DNA of 31,998 nt from assembly GCA_052148155.1 (NCBI GenBank), contig JBKQIY010000161.1, forward strand, positions 1-31,998. The letters are read 5' to 3'. Numbering within the stretch: the first letter of the stretch is position 1; every line of letters starts with the position of its first letter. This DNA is from JBBQER01 sp052148155 (GTDB lineage Bacteria; Actinomycetota; Acidimicrobiia; IMCC26256; PALSA-610). Of the stretch, positions 13,892-22,767 are shown piece after piece. The translations under genes and the position numbers were made by a program. Under the pieces are notes generated by a model that ran no database searches, was not told the DNA's origin, and saw nothing but the letters and a program-made list of their open reading frames with translations.

Positions 13892-16800
13892 TCACGGCTC
13901 GAGTTCGAGTTCGAGTTCGGGAGATGCTCGGCCGGCACGTGTGAGGGTTCGGACGGCTCGTTGGAGGTGGTCGCATGCGTGCTGTTGTTCGTGGTCGTGT
14001 TGGCGGGCGAGGCCGAGCGGGTCGTGTTGGTCGGTGATGTGGTGGGTGTGACGGTAGTGCTCGACCGTCTGCGCCGCGTGGTCCCAGGTCGAGCGTTGGT
14101 GGTGGTCCCTCGGGTAGGGACCGAGCGGGGCGAGGTAGGCGGGCGGTTCGTGTCGGTAGCTCGCAACAAGTTGTGTGACCCGCGCGTCGATTGCGTACCC
14201 GATCGACGAAAGTGCGGCGAGGTCTGTGCTGTAAGTGTTCGCGAATGTGTCGTGCACGGCTTGTTGGCGGTAGGCGAGTTCGAGGGTGTGTCGGGTGCGT
14301 TCAAGTTGATGCTGCAGGTTTTCGACCGCTTCGCCGACTGAGCGTCGCTCGGCTGTCCGTTCGGCTCGGTGACGGATCAGGTACGGGTCGGTCAGCTCAT
14401 CGAGACGGCGCTGTTGGCATCCGAGCGCATACGTGAGCTGATCGCGTCCGACCTCGAGCGAACTGATATCAGCGGCCGGATCGTGCGGCCGGGCGGCGCG
14501 GATCCTTTCGAGGCGTGCTCGTTCGTCGCACAGCCGATGCAGGTCCTGGTCGAGTCGCTTGCGTCCCAGCGCGTGGTGGTCGATGCCGTGGTCGAGCGCG
14601 AGTTCTTGGGCCCGGCTGACCCGCAACGCGCCCGCGAGGGTCTGGCGCGGGTCGGGGGTCGGTTCAGGGGTGTGGTGCTCGTGCTCCCGTTCGGGTTGTT
14701 CGACGAGGTAGATGCGATTGTTCGCACGGCCGCGTGACAGTGCGACGTACCCGGCCTGTTGGTAGAGCGTGTGGTTGCCCAGCACGAACGTTTGGTCGAC
14801 GGTGATGCCTTGGGCTTTGTGGATCGTGGTTGCGTACGCGTGACGGACGTGACCGGCATCGAGATACTCGGCCGGAAGCAGGTGGCTGGTGGCGTGGTCG
14901 GTGCGGATGGTGAGCGCACGGCCCTCGACGTCGACGTCGGTGATCGTGGCGAAAGTACCGTTGCGGACCCCGAGGCGACGCTGGTTGCGCAACGTCATGA
15001 CCCGGTCGCCGGTCTGGTAGGGACGTCCGTCGAGATCGAGCGTCGGTCCCGTCAGCTGGCCGGCGGCGTCGACATGAGCTCGGGCCCGCGCGTTGAGGTC
15101 GTCGACATCGGCGTGGCGGGCAGCGACCATCAACACCTGTTCGGCGCGTCGGGACGCGGCCCACCAATCGGCGACCATCACCTCGCGGGTCCCGTCCGCG
15201 GTTGGTGCGGTCACGACCCGATCGTGTGCGTCGTAGGCGTCGAGCGCGACGTCCACCTGGCCGACCCGTAACGCGCGGAGGGCTTCGCGTTCCCAGGCGT
15301 CATGCTGACGGCGGTTCTGCGACAGTCCAAGTGGTTCGACACGTTGGGCGAGGCCGGCCAGCACGCCTCCCGCGTCGATCTCGGGCAGCTGGTACGGATC
15401 ACCGACCAGCACCACTTTGGCATGTACCGCGGCCGCGTGGTCGATGAGTCGGGCCAGTATCCGGGTGCCGACCATGCCAGCCTCGTCGACGATCACGACC
15501 GCCTCGGCTGGGAGTCCGCCATGTTCGGGGTTGTCCAGGTCGATGAGGAGACTCGCGATCGTCTGGGACCGGATCCCCGCCAACGACTCGAGCTCTGCCG
15601 CGGCTCGCGCCGCCAACGCGGCGCCGATCACGCGATGCCCTGAACGTTGCCAGGCGTCGCGGGCGCCGTCGAGCGCGAACGTTTTGCCGGTCCCGGCCGC
15701 CGCGACGACAACGGCGACGGCATCACCGTCGGTTGTCAATCCGACCACAAGCGCTCGCTGTTCGTCGGACAGCTCGGGCCGGGCGCGCAGCGCATCGCGC
15801 ACGGCGCCGTCCTGCGCGATGCCGACGTCGTCGCCGCGGCCGCCGACCGCGCGGTCGATCACTCGTTGCTCGAGCGCCAACAGATCCGCCGTCGAATACC
15901 TCGGACCGTACCCAGGACCTGGGATCCGCCGTCGGCCCGAACGGGTCCTCAGGCTCGTGGGGGCGAGCATTCGTAGGGGCACAATCTCATGCGCGGCGAT
16001 CGTCCGATCCGCGAGACGTTCGATCGTCGACACGTCCGCTCCGACCCTCAGACGTTCGCACCAGGCGCGCAGCACGTCACGCCGATCGAACGAACTGGCC
16101 CGCGCCGTCAGTCCGGCCGGACCGACGAGGAACTCGACAATCCGTTCCACCTGCCGATGATCCAACGACGTCGGAGGTGTCGTGCCGACGAGGGCTTCGA
16201 TCGCGTCGGTGTCGAATCCGAGGTCGGCGGCTTTTGTGCGCCACCGTTCGGTCATCGCAGACGCGGTGATGCCGTAATCCTTGGCTTGGCGGGTATACAG
16301 CGCGGCGATGGCCGCCGCCCGAGACGACGACAGGCCACGTTCGGCGAGTGCCGCGTCGATCTCGGCCCGACGCGTTGAAAACGCGCGCAACACCACCTTG
16401 GGAATGCCTTTGATATCCGCGTCCCCGTTCACGACCGGTCGCCACTCGACACCGGCCCGGCGGGTCAGTTCCGCCCGCAGGTGCGCCTGATACAAATAGC
16501 CAGCCGTCTTGATGTGCAGGTAGAGGTGGCGGCCGTCGAGCGTCCCCCACCGACCGTCCGGCCCGCACGTCACGTTCGCGACGAGGACGTGCGTGTGCAC
16601 CTGCGGGTCGCCCGCGCGGCTGCTGCGATGCCGAAACGCCGCCCCGACGAACCCCGAACCGGGGACCTGGTCGACACCGGCGGCGCCGCGTCGCGACCAA
16701 CACGCCGCCCGCTCCACATACCCCAGCGCTGCGTCGACGGACGCGTCGTGCGCGGCCCGCACCGCGGCCGAAACCTCGAACCGGCCGAGACCGAACATCA

Positions 16801-17080
16801 CTGACACTGACTTCGGAGCGCTGAACGTCAGATCGAACCCCGGGACGTGATCCGATCGGGCGCGGCCCAACCGGTCGCGGGAAACGGGGTCACGGCCTTC
16901 CAACACGGCCCGGAGGGCGACGCCGTCGACCACGCCTGACAAGCCCAGCTGCGGTGCGCTCGTCCCGACCCACCGGCCTGGCATCTCACCCCGACCGCTG
17001 GCGTAGTCCTCGGCGCCCCTGGCAACACCGTCGAGGTAGTAGCGCTGCTGGCCCGGTCCCAACCGCGTCAACGTCATCAT
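13892..17080 (-). CDS. TrwC-type (MOBF) conjugative relaxase-helicase
   Basis: 1062 residues from ATG 17080 (a second ATG follows directly; the open frame extends further up but is unlike protein). This is a full-length TrwC/TraA-type relaxase. The N-terminal relaxase has the Tyr pair at 14-15 as likely nicking residues, the family signature PGFDLTFSAPKSVS, and the metal triad region with VHTHVLVAN (His162, His164). The RecD-like helicase has Walker A AGTGKT (462-467), Walker B VDEAGM (531-536) and the UvrD-type end YATTIHKAQG and ALSRGR. A long charged coiled tail ends in ELELELEP. It would nick and unwind DNA for conjugal transfer. No coupling protein or type IV secretion gene is seen nearby. 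A close paralog fills 28849-31998. Confidence 0.93.
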   Translation of the reverse strand: MMTLTRLGPGQQRYYLDGVARGAEDYASGRGEMPGRWVGTSAPQLGLSGVVDGVALRAVLEGRDPVSRDRLGRARSDHVPGFDLTFSAPKSVSVMFGLGRFEVSAAVRAAHDASVDAALGYVERAACWSRRGAAGVDQVPGSGFVGAAFRHRSSRAGDPQVHTHVLVANVTCGPDGRWGTLDGRHLYLHIKTAGYLYQAHLRAELTRRAGVEWRPVVNGDADIKGIPKVVLRAFSTRRAEIDAALAERGLSSSRAAAIAALYTRQAKDYGITASAMTERWRTKAADLGFDTDAIEALVGTTPPTSLDHRQVERIVEFLVGPAGLTARASSFDRRDVLRAWCERLRVGADVSTIERLADRTIAAHEIVPLRMLAPTSLRTRSGRRRIPGPGYGPRYSTADLLALEQRVIDRAVGGRGDDVGIAQDGAVRDALRARPELSDEQRALVVGLTTDGDAVAVVVAAAGTGKTFALDGARDAWQRSGHRVIGAALAARAAAELESLAGIRSQTIASLLIDLDNPEHGGLPAEAVVIVDEAGMVGTRILARLIDHAAAVHAKVVLVGDPYQLPEIDAGGVLAGLAQRVEPLGLSQNRRQHDAWEREALRALRVGQVDVALDAYDAHDRVVTAPTADGTREVMVADWWAASRRAEQVLMVAARHADVDDLNARARAHVDAAGQLTGPTLDLDGRPYQTGDRVMTLRNQRRLGVRNGTFATITDVDVEGRALTIRTDHATSHLLPAEYLDAGHVRHAYATTIHKAQGITVDQTFVLGNHTLYQQAGYVALSRGRANNRIYLVEQPEREHEHHTPEPTPDPRQTLAGALRVSRAQELALDHGIDHHALGRKRLDQDLHRLCDERARLERIRAARPHDPAADISSLEVGRDQLTYALGCQQRRLDELTDPYLIRHRAERTAERRSVGEAVENLQHQLERTRHTLELAYRQQAVHDTFANTYSTDLAALSSIGYAIDARVTQLVASYRHEPPAYLAPLGPYPRDHHQRSTWDHAAQTVEHYRHTHHITDQHDPLGLARQHDHEQQHACDHLQRAVRTLTRAGRASPELELELEP

Positions 17081-17654
17081 CGGACCGCCACCCGCGTACG
17101 CGACCAACGTCGCAGCCGGGCCGGGACCACCGCCACGACGCGCCCGCCGAGCGCGGTCGCGGCTCGTGCCCGCCGTGAGGTTTGCGATATCGGACGCGAT
17201 CGCGTGTCGCCGGTGAGAAGCGGCTCGCGCAACCTCGACCGACGCCGAGACGTTCGTGCCCTCACCACAACGCGGGCTCGTCGACCGACCCACGAACGCC
17301 CAACCGCTTGCACCGACTCCTGCATCGCGATACCTCCGCACGGGCTCGTCGACGGACCACGAGCACGTCGGGCGTTGATCCCGGCCGCAGATTTGTCTCC
17401 GTACCGGTCCCGTCACCGAGGAATGGCGCGCGGGGACCCCCAAACGCGTCAAGAAACCTCGCCGCGACCGCGAATTGGTCCGGGGATGGTGTGCTGGCCA
17501 GACATCCTGAGCAGTCCGAGCGGGCGGGCGGGGCGCAGTTTCACCAGACGGGCGGCCGTCGGGACGGACGCGGCCCAGCCTTCGGGCGCCACGTTCGCAC
17601 CACAAGAACGAATGGCCCCTACAGGACCGCTGTGGTCGGTCGAAGGCACCGGTG
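17081..17654. other. Relaxase upstream region, no supported gene
   Basis: These 574 bp between the relaxase start and the next plus-strand gene have open frames on both strands, but their residues are a random-looking mix rich in Arg, Gly and Pro. Origins of transfer usually lie near relaxase genes, so this is the first place to look for oriT; I cannot name a nic site by eye. Confidence 0.45.
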
Positions 17655-18224
17655 ATGAGACCGTCCGAGGCAACCCCCGCGCCGCCTACGGCGGACAGCG
17701 AGCGGTCACGACGCAAGAGAGTCCTCTACCTCGCCGGACTCGGCGCGCTGCTCGCAATCACGGTCGGTTCGGGTATCGCCGATCTGGTCGGTGCCACATC
17801 CGGCGGGTCCATCAACGTTGGACGTCCGGTCGACTCGTCGTCGACGTCTGAGCGTCAGGCTCGGATTCTCGACCCGGCCCAGCCGCCGACGACCGCCGTC
17901 GTGAGGACCGATCGGCCAGTGCGCGTGCACGTCGGCAAAGCCTCGCCCGCGGTCGCTGGGCGCAAGGCCAAAGCTGCCTCCCGGATGTCAGCCCTGGGTT
18001 CAGCGGTTTCGCTCCCCGCCGCGGCGATCGGGTCGCCAATCACGGTCCGTGCGCCGGCCATCAGTTCGGACGTGACCGCCCTCGGGACGATCGTGACCGA
18101 AGCGCCCGCTCCGACCACCACGACCACTCGTGCGAAGCCAACGGGGTCGCGTCCGTCGATCAGCACCGATACCACGCCGATGTCGATCCCCTCGACCGAC
18201 CCGGTCACGATCATTCGGCCCTAG
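17655..18224 (+). CDS. Membrane-anchored or secreted Pro/Thr/Ser-rich protein
   Basis: 189 residues from ATG 17655; a GTG one codon earlier is possible, and GAAGG lies upstream. After a short basic cytosolic tail (SERSRRKR) comes one hydrophobic segment (VLYLAGLGALLAITVGSGIA, about 24-43), then a long extracellular part rich in Ser, Thr, Pro and Ala (IVTEAPAPTTTTTRAKPTGS) without Cys or any known domain. This reads as a signal-anchor protein with a disordered, perhaps glycosylated, wall-spanning stalk. A 12-bp perfect palindrome (CGCTGATCAGCG) follows the stop directly. Its link to the divergent relaxase is unknown. Confidence 0.68.
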   Translation: MRPSEATPAPPTADSERSRRKRVLYLAGLGALLAITVGSGIADLVGATSGGSINVGRPVDSSSTSERQARILDPAQPPTTAVVRTDRPVRVHVGKASPAVAGRKAKAASRMSALGSAVSLPAAAIGSPITVRAPAISSDVTALGTIVTEAPAPTTTTTRAKPTGSRPSISTDTTPMSIPSTDPVTIIRP

Positions 18225-18482
18225 CGCTGATCAGCGGGACGTCACCGCCAGCCCGACAACACCGCGCTCGCCAACCATTGGCTTCAGTTCAACCTCGCGC
18301 ACCTTCGACTCGGCTGGCGGCTCTGAAACACCTCGGCGTGCTTGCCGGTCGAGCCGGTCTCGCTCGCTGCACACTCGACCGCTCCGACAATCCCGGGGGA
18401 GCAGGATCGTCGGCTGCGCTGAGTTCGGTCCGCGCCGCTGTCCGTTCAGGAGGCGTCCCACGCGGTGTCGGAGCCGTGCTGG

Positions 18483-18848
18483 CTATTCGGTCCACTCGTC
18501 GAGTGTGGTGCCCGCAGCGATCGTCGGGACGTGTTCGGACCGCAAAACCTCCTCGACCATGGCGAAGTCGAGGGGAACATCGGCGGGCATGGTCGGGTCA
18601 GTCAGCGGTGAGAGGGTCGGGAGCAGCTGACGGACCTGGATCGCGCCGACCATCGCGGCCGCGTCCCAAAACTGCGGCTGAGCAACGATGTCTTTGTGGT
18701 CGGTGTGCAGTTGCGGGCCGCTCGCCGTGATCGTGAAGTGTTGGTAGAGGGCGCCGTCGCGTTCGACCCGCAGCCCGATCGTTGTCACGTCCACGAAGCG
18801 TCGGTGCTTGGCCTTTGTATGCACGAGTCGGATCGCCATCTGCGCCAC
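18483..18848 (-). CDS. Unknown protein, paralog A of a two-member family
   Basis: 121 residues from GTG 18848. The start is fixed by comparison with the copy at 25743-26117: GTG-GCG-CAG aligns with ATG-ACG-CAG, and the same 17 bp (GGGCTACGTTCCGCC core) precede both. The body has LRVERDGALYQHFTITASGP, FWDAAAMVGAIQVRQLLPTL and VPLDFAMVEEVLRSEHVPTI, and ends WTE. By eye about two thirds of residues match paralog B. No known domain, signal or membrane segment is visible; an alpha/beta cytosolic protein is likely. It stands alone in a gene-poor stretch. The recurrence suggests it travels with the accessory DNA. Confidence 0.72.
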   Translation of the reverse strand: MAQMAIRLVHTKAKHRRFVDVTTIGLRVERDGALYQHFTITASGPQLHTDHKDIVAQPQFWDAAAMVGAIQVRQLLPTLSPLTDPTMPADVPLDFAMVEEVLRSEHVPTIAAGTTLDEWTE

Positions 18849-19014
18849 GGGGCGGAACGTAGCCCGCGGGGCCTGCGACCTGCCACCAGCACGCGGACTT
18901 GACGTGGTCCGGGTCACGTCGACGGACACGAACCGTGCCGCCGACACCCGCTGCGCGGTTCGAGCTCATGGTCGTCGACCCGACCGGCGGTCACGGCTGG
19001 GCGAGACCGCTTCC

Positions 19015-19182
19015 TCAGAGTCCTGTCTTGCGGTACCACCAGCCGAGGCCCTTGCGGCGTACCACGCGCCTGACACGGCGTTTCGCGTAACGCTCCACGC
19101 CGTCATGTCCGGTGATGACCTCGAGATCGCGGGTGGTGCGCGACGCGCGGTACAGCCAACTGGAAAGCGGTCGGCGTGCCAT
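19015..19182 (-). CDS. Small basic protein (55 aa), uncertain
   Basis: From ATG 19182 the frame gives MARRPLSSWLYRASRTTRDL and ends VVRRKGLGWWYRKTGL. The composition (many Arg/Lys, a central helix with GHDGVERYAKRRVRRV, a C-terminal Trp cluster) resembles small basic proteins often found in actinobacterial accessory regions and phages, which I recognise only by general look. No strong ribosome site is present. A 37-codon frame starting MNAAAALDGLTRQAHVF ends one base before it (TGACATG), so the two could be translationally coupled. Confidence 0.4.
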   Translation of the reverse strand: MARRPLSSWLYRASRTTRDLEVITGHDGVERYAKRRVRRVVRRKGLGWWYRKTGL

Positions 19183-19639
19183 GTCAGCGACGGTTGCAAT
19201 TGTCGGACGCGTTCCCGGCCGACTTGGCGGCCGACTCAAGGTCCACAAAGACATGCGCCTGGCGCGTCAGTCCGTCGAGCGCGGCTGCCGCGTTCATTCG
19301 GCGGGGTCACTCGTCGGGGACGGCGATGAGGATGCGAGCATCGTCGGCACGGTACGTCCTCCCAGCTCGCGGCGTGGTGTTTGCGAACGACGTTCAGTGT
19401 AATGAGCGCCCTTCATGCCGGATGCGTGCGATGTGAGACGGTCCTCGTTGATGTTCCGGCCCGAAGCAGCCAGTGGTGCTGCCTTGTACAGGGCGGCGGT
19501 ACCGCCCGAAACTCTCCTCGGGGCGCGGCTCGTTGGACGCGCCAACTGCATACAGTGAGGACGTGAGGGCAGGTTGGCTCTTGCGTCCGGTAGGTCGAAC
19601 TGACGCTTCGCGGTCGATTCGCGCGGCTCACCCAGATCG
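19183..19639. other. Gap with short coupled frames, no firm gene
   Basis: On the minus strand a 37-codon frame (ATG at about 19297) and the end of another frame (ending TSDPAE) overlap by ATGA, which hints at a chain of tiny genes leading to the basic protein at 19182. None has a recognisable product, and another frame there ends YRADDARILIAVPDE, which looks protein-like but has no start. It may be a decayed gene. Confidence 0.3.
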
Positions 19640-20425
19640 TTGCTGAGCCATTACGACGTCCTTGGCGTTGAGCCGACCGCGGATGTCGCGACCATCCGGC
19701 GCGCCTGGCGCGTCAAGGTTCGCCTACTGCATCCGGACAAACATCGGGGCGCTCCTGACGACGTGCTCGCAGAAGCCGAGCGGGAGACGCTGCGGGTCAA
19801 TCGAGCGTGGGAAACCCTCGCAGACCCTGCGCGGCGCCGACAGTACGACGCGCAGCTTGCGCGCCGTCGCGACACCGAAACTCGAAACGGCAAGCCGAAG
19901 CCATCGTCGAGACCCAACGAGGAAGCTGGTGACGTCGTCGCGGTCGCGTGTTCGGTCTGCAACGCGACCCAGCATGTCGGAAGATCCGATGGCCGTTTCC
20001 GCTGCGTGAACTGCAAGATGGCGTGGGAGTTCGCGAAATGCGAGGAATGCCAGAGCATCGTACAGGTCGCCCAACACCGCAGGACGTGGCGATGTGAACG
20101 TTGCGGACGACAACAACCTTCGTCGTGGCCGCGCGGGACCTGGTATGTCTTCTGCGTTCGGTGTAAGACGCCGACCCACGTCGCGCCAGAAATGACCCGA
20201 TTCGCGTGCACGGGATGCGGACTCGACCATGTCTGCTGTCATCGCTGCGGTGAGTACACGACCGTCGACACCTCACCGTGGCGGCGTTGGCGCTGCATCG
20301 GATGCGGAGAACGCAATCGACTCTCGCGCCAGAGCCCGTTAGACCTCGCGCAGCACTTCGCGTTCCTCTTCGCCGCGGTCTGTTGCGCCGCGCTCGGCCT
20401 GCTGCTGATGGCCCGGCTGCTGTAG
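19640..20425 (+). CDS. J-domain protein with four zinc ribbons and a C-terminal membrane helix
   Basis: 261 residues from TTG 19640; an in-frame TGA lies 12 codons upstream, so no earlier ATG or GTG start exists. Residues 1-72 are a J-domain (HYDVLGVEPTADVATIRRAW, HPD at 31-33, RVNRAWETLADPARRRQYD), which should stimulate an Hsp70/DnaK partner. A linker leads to eight CxxC pairs at about 104, 122, 134, 152, 172, 190, 200 and 219, that is four zinc ribbons. A hydrophobic helix (AFLFAAVCCAALGLLLMARL, 241-260) closes the protein as a tail anchor. The J-domain would face the cytosol, recruiting DnaK to the membrane. DnaJ proper has one CxxCxGxG zinc domain in the middle, so this is a different architecture. 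Confidence 0.85.
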   Translation: MLSHYDVLGVEPTADVATIRRAWRVKVRLLHPDKHRGAPDDVLAEAERETLRVNRAWETLADPARRRQYDAQLARRRDTETRNGKPKPSSRPNEEAGDVVAVACSVCNATQHVGRSDGRFRCVNCKMAWEFAKCEECQSIVQVAQHRRTWRCERCGRQQPSSWPRGTWYVFCVRCKTPTHVAPEMTRFACTGCGLDHVCCHRCGEYTTVDTSPWRRWRCIGCGERNRLSRQSPLDLAQHFAFLFAAVCCAALGLLLMARLL

Positions 20426-20702
20426 CGCGCCTCGATTGTTGTGCTCCAAGCTGGCGCCGGTCCGCCCCGTCCCCCTCAGACCGTCGGGCCACCTCACACA
20501 GGTTGGCAACCCGCCGTCAAGCGTGACTCGACGGTCAGCGGCAGCTTCGCGAGGTCGTTCCGGTCGGCTCGTCGCATCATCGAGACACAGCAGTTCGTGC
20601 AGAGTCGACCCGACCGCCGTCCTCGCGACCGTCGATGAACGCGCAGTCGGCGACCCGATCGAGATTCGGCGCAGGTCCGTCGGACCGAACGCGTCCGAGT
20701 TC

Positions 20703-21635
20703 CTACCCGCAGGTGACCCGGTGCCGGGCAAGATCGCGAAACATCGCGGTGAATGCTCGGGCAGGTTCGCTGAGTCGGTCGACCGGGCCGGTGATGAGTC
20801 CGAACTGACCGAGCGACCAGATGGGCTCGAGGTTGACCACTCGTATCGCAGGTTGTGCGCTCTCGGTTGTGCCTGGTCGATCGTCCGCGAACGAGGTCGC
20901 GTCAAGACGTGGCAGAACCGCGATCGCTTGACCATCCGCGACGAACGCCAACAAGGTCGAGGCATCGTCCACTTCGATGATTCTCGTCGCCTGGATACCG
21001 GCCGCTTGGAAGGCTTGATCGGCATAGGTTCGGATCTCGGTGTCCGGGCGGCCTTCCACGAACAGTTCGCCGGTCAAGGTCACAAGCTCGACCGAGCGGA
21101 GTTGGGCCACGGGATGGTCGGCTGCGCAGATCACGGCGAGGTAGTCCTCGGCAAGGACGGCCGCTTGGATATCCGCGGGGAGCGGTTCGGGAAGGTGTAG
21201 CAGCGCGGCGTCGATCTGCGAACGGGCGACCTGTTCGACCAGGTCGGGTTCGGGCATGGTCCGGACCGCGATGTCGAGTGCCGGGTAGTCACGGGCCATG
21301 CGAGCCAACACGCCTGGAAGTTCGATCGCGGGATGCATCGGCGCGATCCCGACCACGAAGTGGCCGACAGTAGATACAGGCGTCAAAGAGACCGACGCTC
21401 GCGCGTCTTGTACCGCGTTGAGGATCCGGTGCGCGTGGGGTAACAGCGCGAGGCCAGCGTTGGAGAGACGGACCGTTCGCGACGTTCGTACGAAGAGCGG
21501 GACACCAACGTCGGTTTCGAGGGCCTGGATCGACACCGACAGGCCGGACTGCCCGATATGACAACGTCTGGCGGCGCGCCCAAAGTGTCGTTCTTCGGCC
21601 ACCGCAACGAAATGCTCAAGCTGTCGCACTTCCAC
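20703..21635 (-). CDS. LysR-family transcriptional regulator
   Basis: 310 residues from GTG 21635, chosen for GAGGAG 7 bp upstream. The N-terminal winged helix (about 1-60) shows VRQLEHFVAVAEERHFGRAA, QSGLSVSIQALE and VPLFVRTSRTVRLSNAG, the LysR signature. The C-terminal substrate-binding domain (about 90-300) has the usual two-lobed pattern (VGIAPMHPAIELPGVLARMA, IDAALLHLPEP, GQAIAVLPRL). Effector unknown. It diverges from the TIR-like gene at 21863 across 227 bp, the layout in which LysR proteins usually control their neighbour, so the TIR-like gene may be its target. LysR control of such a gene would be unusual. Confidence 0.9.
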   Translation of the reverse strand: MEVRQLEHFVAVAEERHFGRAARRCHIGQSGLSVSIQALETDVGVPLFVRTSRTVRLSNAGLALLPHAHRILNAVQDARASVSLTPVSTVGHFVVGIAPMHPAIELPGVLARMARDYPALDIAVRTMPEPDLVEQVARSQIDAALLHLPEPLPADIQAAVLAEDYLAVICAADHPVAQLRSVELVTLTGELFVEGRPDTEIRTYADQAFQAAGIQATRIIEVDDASTLLAFVADGQAIAVLPRLDATSFADDRPGTTESAQPAIRVVNLEPIWSLGQFGLITGPVDRLSEPARAFTAMFRDLARHRVTCG

Positions 21636-21862
21636 GATCGGTCTCCTCAACCCGCGATATCGATCACAAATTCTCATCAATGGGTTACCCGCTTCGGCTG
21701 TGTTTCATGCGACCCGATGACGATCTAGGTGCCGAGTCTGAAGGCAGGGAGGCCGTTGCGCCCAGAGGTGGATATCCCCTCTGGTCGCCAGACTTGTCAG
21801 TCGCCCCGCGGCGCGCCTGGCACCGCGACGAACCTGACGCGACCGCGGGAGGTCCCGTGACG

Positions 21863-22258
21863 ATGGTGCACGTGTTTGTGAGTTTCGACCTGGATCACGA
21901 CAACGATTGCCAACGCCGACTGGTCGATGATGTCGCCCGCGCCGGGTCGCATTTCGCGGTGGATGACTGGTCGATCCGAGAACTTGCCGACGACTGGCGA
22001 GACGAGGCCAACAAGCGCTTCTCGAACGTCGACCTCATGTTCGTCATTTGCGGCGAGCACACCGACTATGCACCTAACGTGAACAACGAAATTGGCATCG
22101 CCCGCAACGTCGGAACCCCCAACATGTTGCTCGCAGGTCGGCCCGGCAGTTCGAAGCGACCACGTGCTGCACGCGATCGTGATCGTGTCCTCGACTGGAA
22201 GTCGGGAGCCTGGTGGTCGCCGGATGGTCCCGCGCACACCCGAGGCACGGTCCGCTGA
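21863..22258 (+). CDS. TIR-like (MTH538/DUF1863, ThsB-type) protein
   Basis: 131 residues from ATG 21863; a GTG two codons earlier is closer to the GGGAGG site and may be used instead. It has the MTH538 TIR-like pattern: MVHVFVSFDLDHDNDCQRRL (first strand and loop), HFAVDDWSIRELADDWRDEA, LMFVICGEHTDYAPNVNNEI and GIARNVGTPNMLLAGRPG. This family is a TIR variant that includes ThsB of the Thoeris antiphage system, where it makes a NAD-derived signal that activates ThsA. No ThsA-like gene is seen nearby. The tail after LAGRPG is Arg-rich and could be truncated or altered. Genes around it are LysR (divergent) and a four-helix membrane protein (convergent). Confidence 0.75.
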   Translation: MVHVFVSFDLDHDNDCQRRLVDDVARAGSHFAVDDWSIRELADDWRDEANKRFSNVDLMFVICGEHTDYAPNVNNEIGIARNVGTPNMLLAGRPGSSKRPRAARDRDRVLDWKSGAWWSPDGPAHTRGTVR

Positions 22259-22347
22259 GCCGAACTGGCCAGGGACACGAACTCGCTCGTCGGTCGGAGC
22301 AGGTCGAAGTTGTTCCGCCGCCGTGCGTGCGAAGGCGCCGAGCTGGC

Positions 22348-22767
22348 TTACGTGTCGTTGTGTCGATGACGCGGGCGGGTGGGATGGACGGCCGCGACGG
22401 CGCGGGCGAGGGTGACTGCACCGACGGTCAGGGAGAGGATGCCGGGAAGGATCTGGAAGTTTTCAGAGTCGTAGTCGTAGCCGGGGAACACGGTCGGAAG
22501 GTCGTTGGCCGCGCGCGTCAGATAGACGACCGCGACGGCGAGGCAGGCCATCCCCGCGACCGCCAACGCGATGGTGGCGGCGTCCGGGACGTCGAAGGTG
22601 ATTTCGGCGACGATGACCCATTGGGCGACCAATACCAGCACGCCCGTGACCATGATGAGGAACGACCATCCTGCCGGGGCGCCCAAGACAAGCATGACCG
22701 GTCCCGCGATGGCGGCCATGACGCCGCTGATCAACTGGAAGCCGTCGAGTTCTTGGAGTCGAGACAT
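22348..22767 (-). CDS. Four-helix membrane protein of unknown function
   Basis: 139 residues starting MSRLQELDGFQLISGVMAAI. Four hydrophobic helices are visible at about 10-28, 31-53, 60-82 and 105-127, with GYDYDSENFQILPG between the third and fourth. The tail is His/Arg-rich. No known family is recognised. It is convergent with the TIR-like gene, 89 bp away. A membrane effector partnered with a TIR protein is conceivable, but opposite transcription argues against an operon, so this is only a positional idea. Confidence 0.7.
   Translation of the reverse strand: MSRLQELDGFQLISGVMAAIAGPVMLVLGAPAGWSFLIMVTGVLVLVAQWVIVAEITFDVPDAATIALAVAGMACLAVAVVYLTRAANDLPTVFPGYDYDSENFQILPGILSLTVGAVTLARAVAAVHPTRPRHRHNDT

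Noticed and set aside
13900..13922. Short GAGTTC tandem repeat
   Set aside because: It simply encodes the alternating Glu-Leu tail of the first relaxase and needs no other explanation.
13652..14341. 229-codon plus-strand frame at the first relaxase end
   Set aside because: Antisense to the relaxase tail, and its Val/Arg/Gly-rich residues mirror reverse-strand codons.
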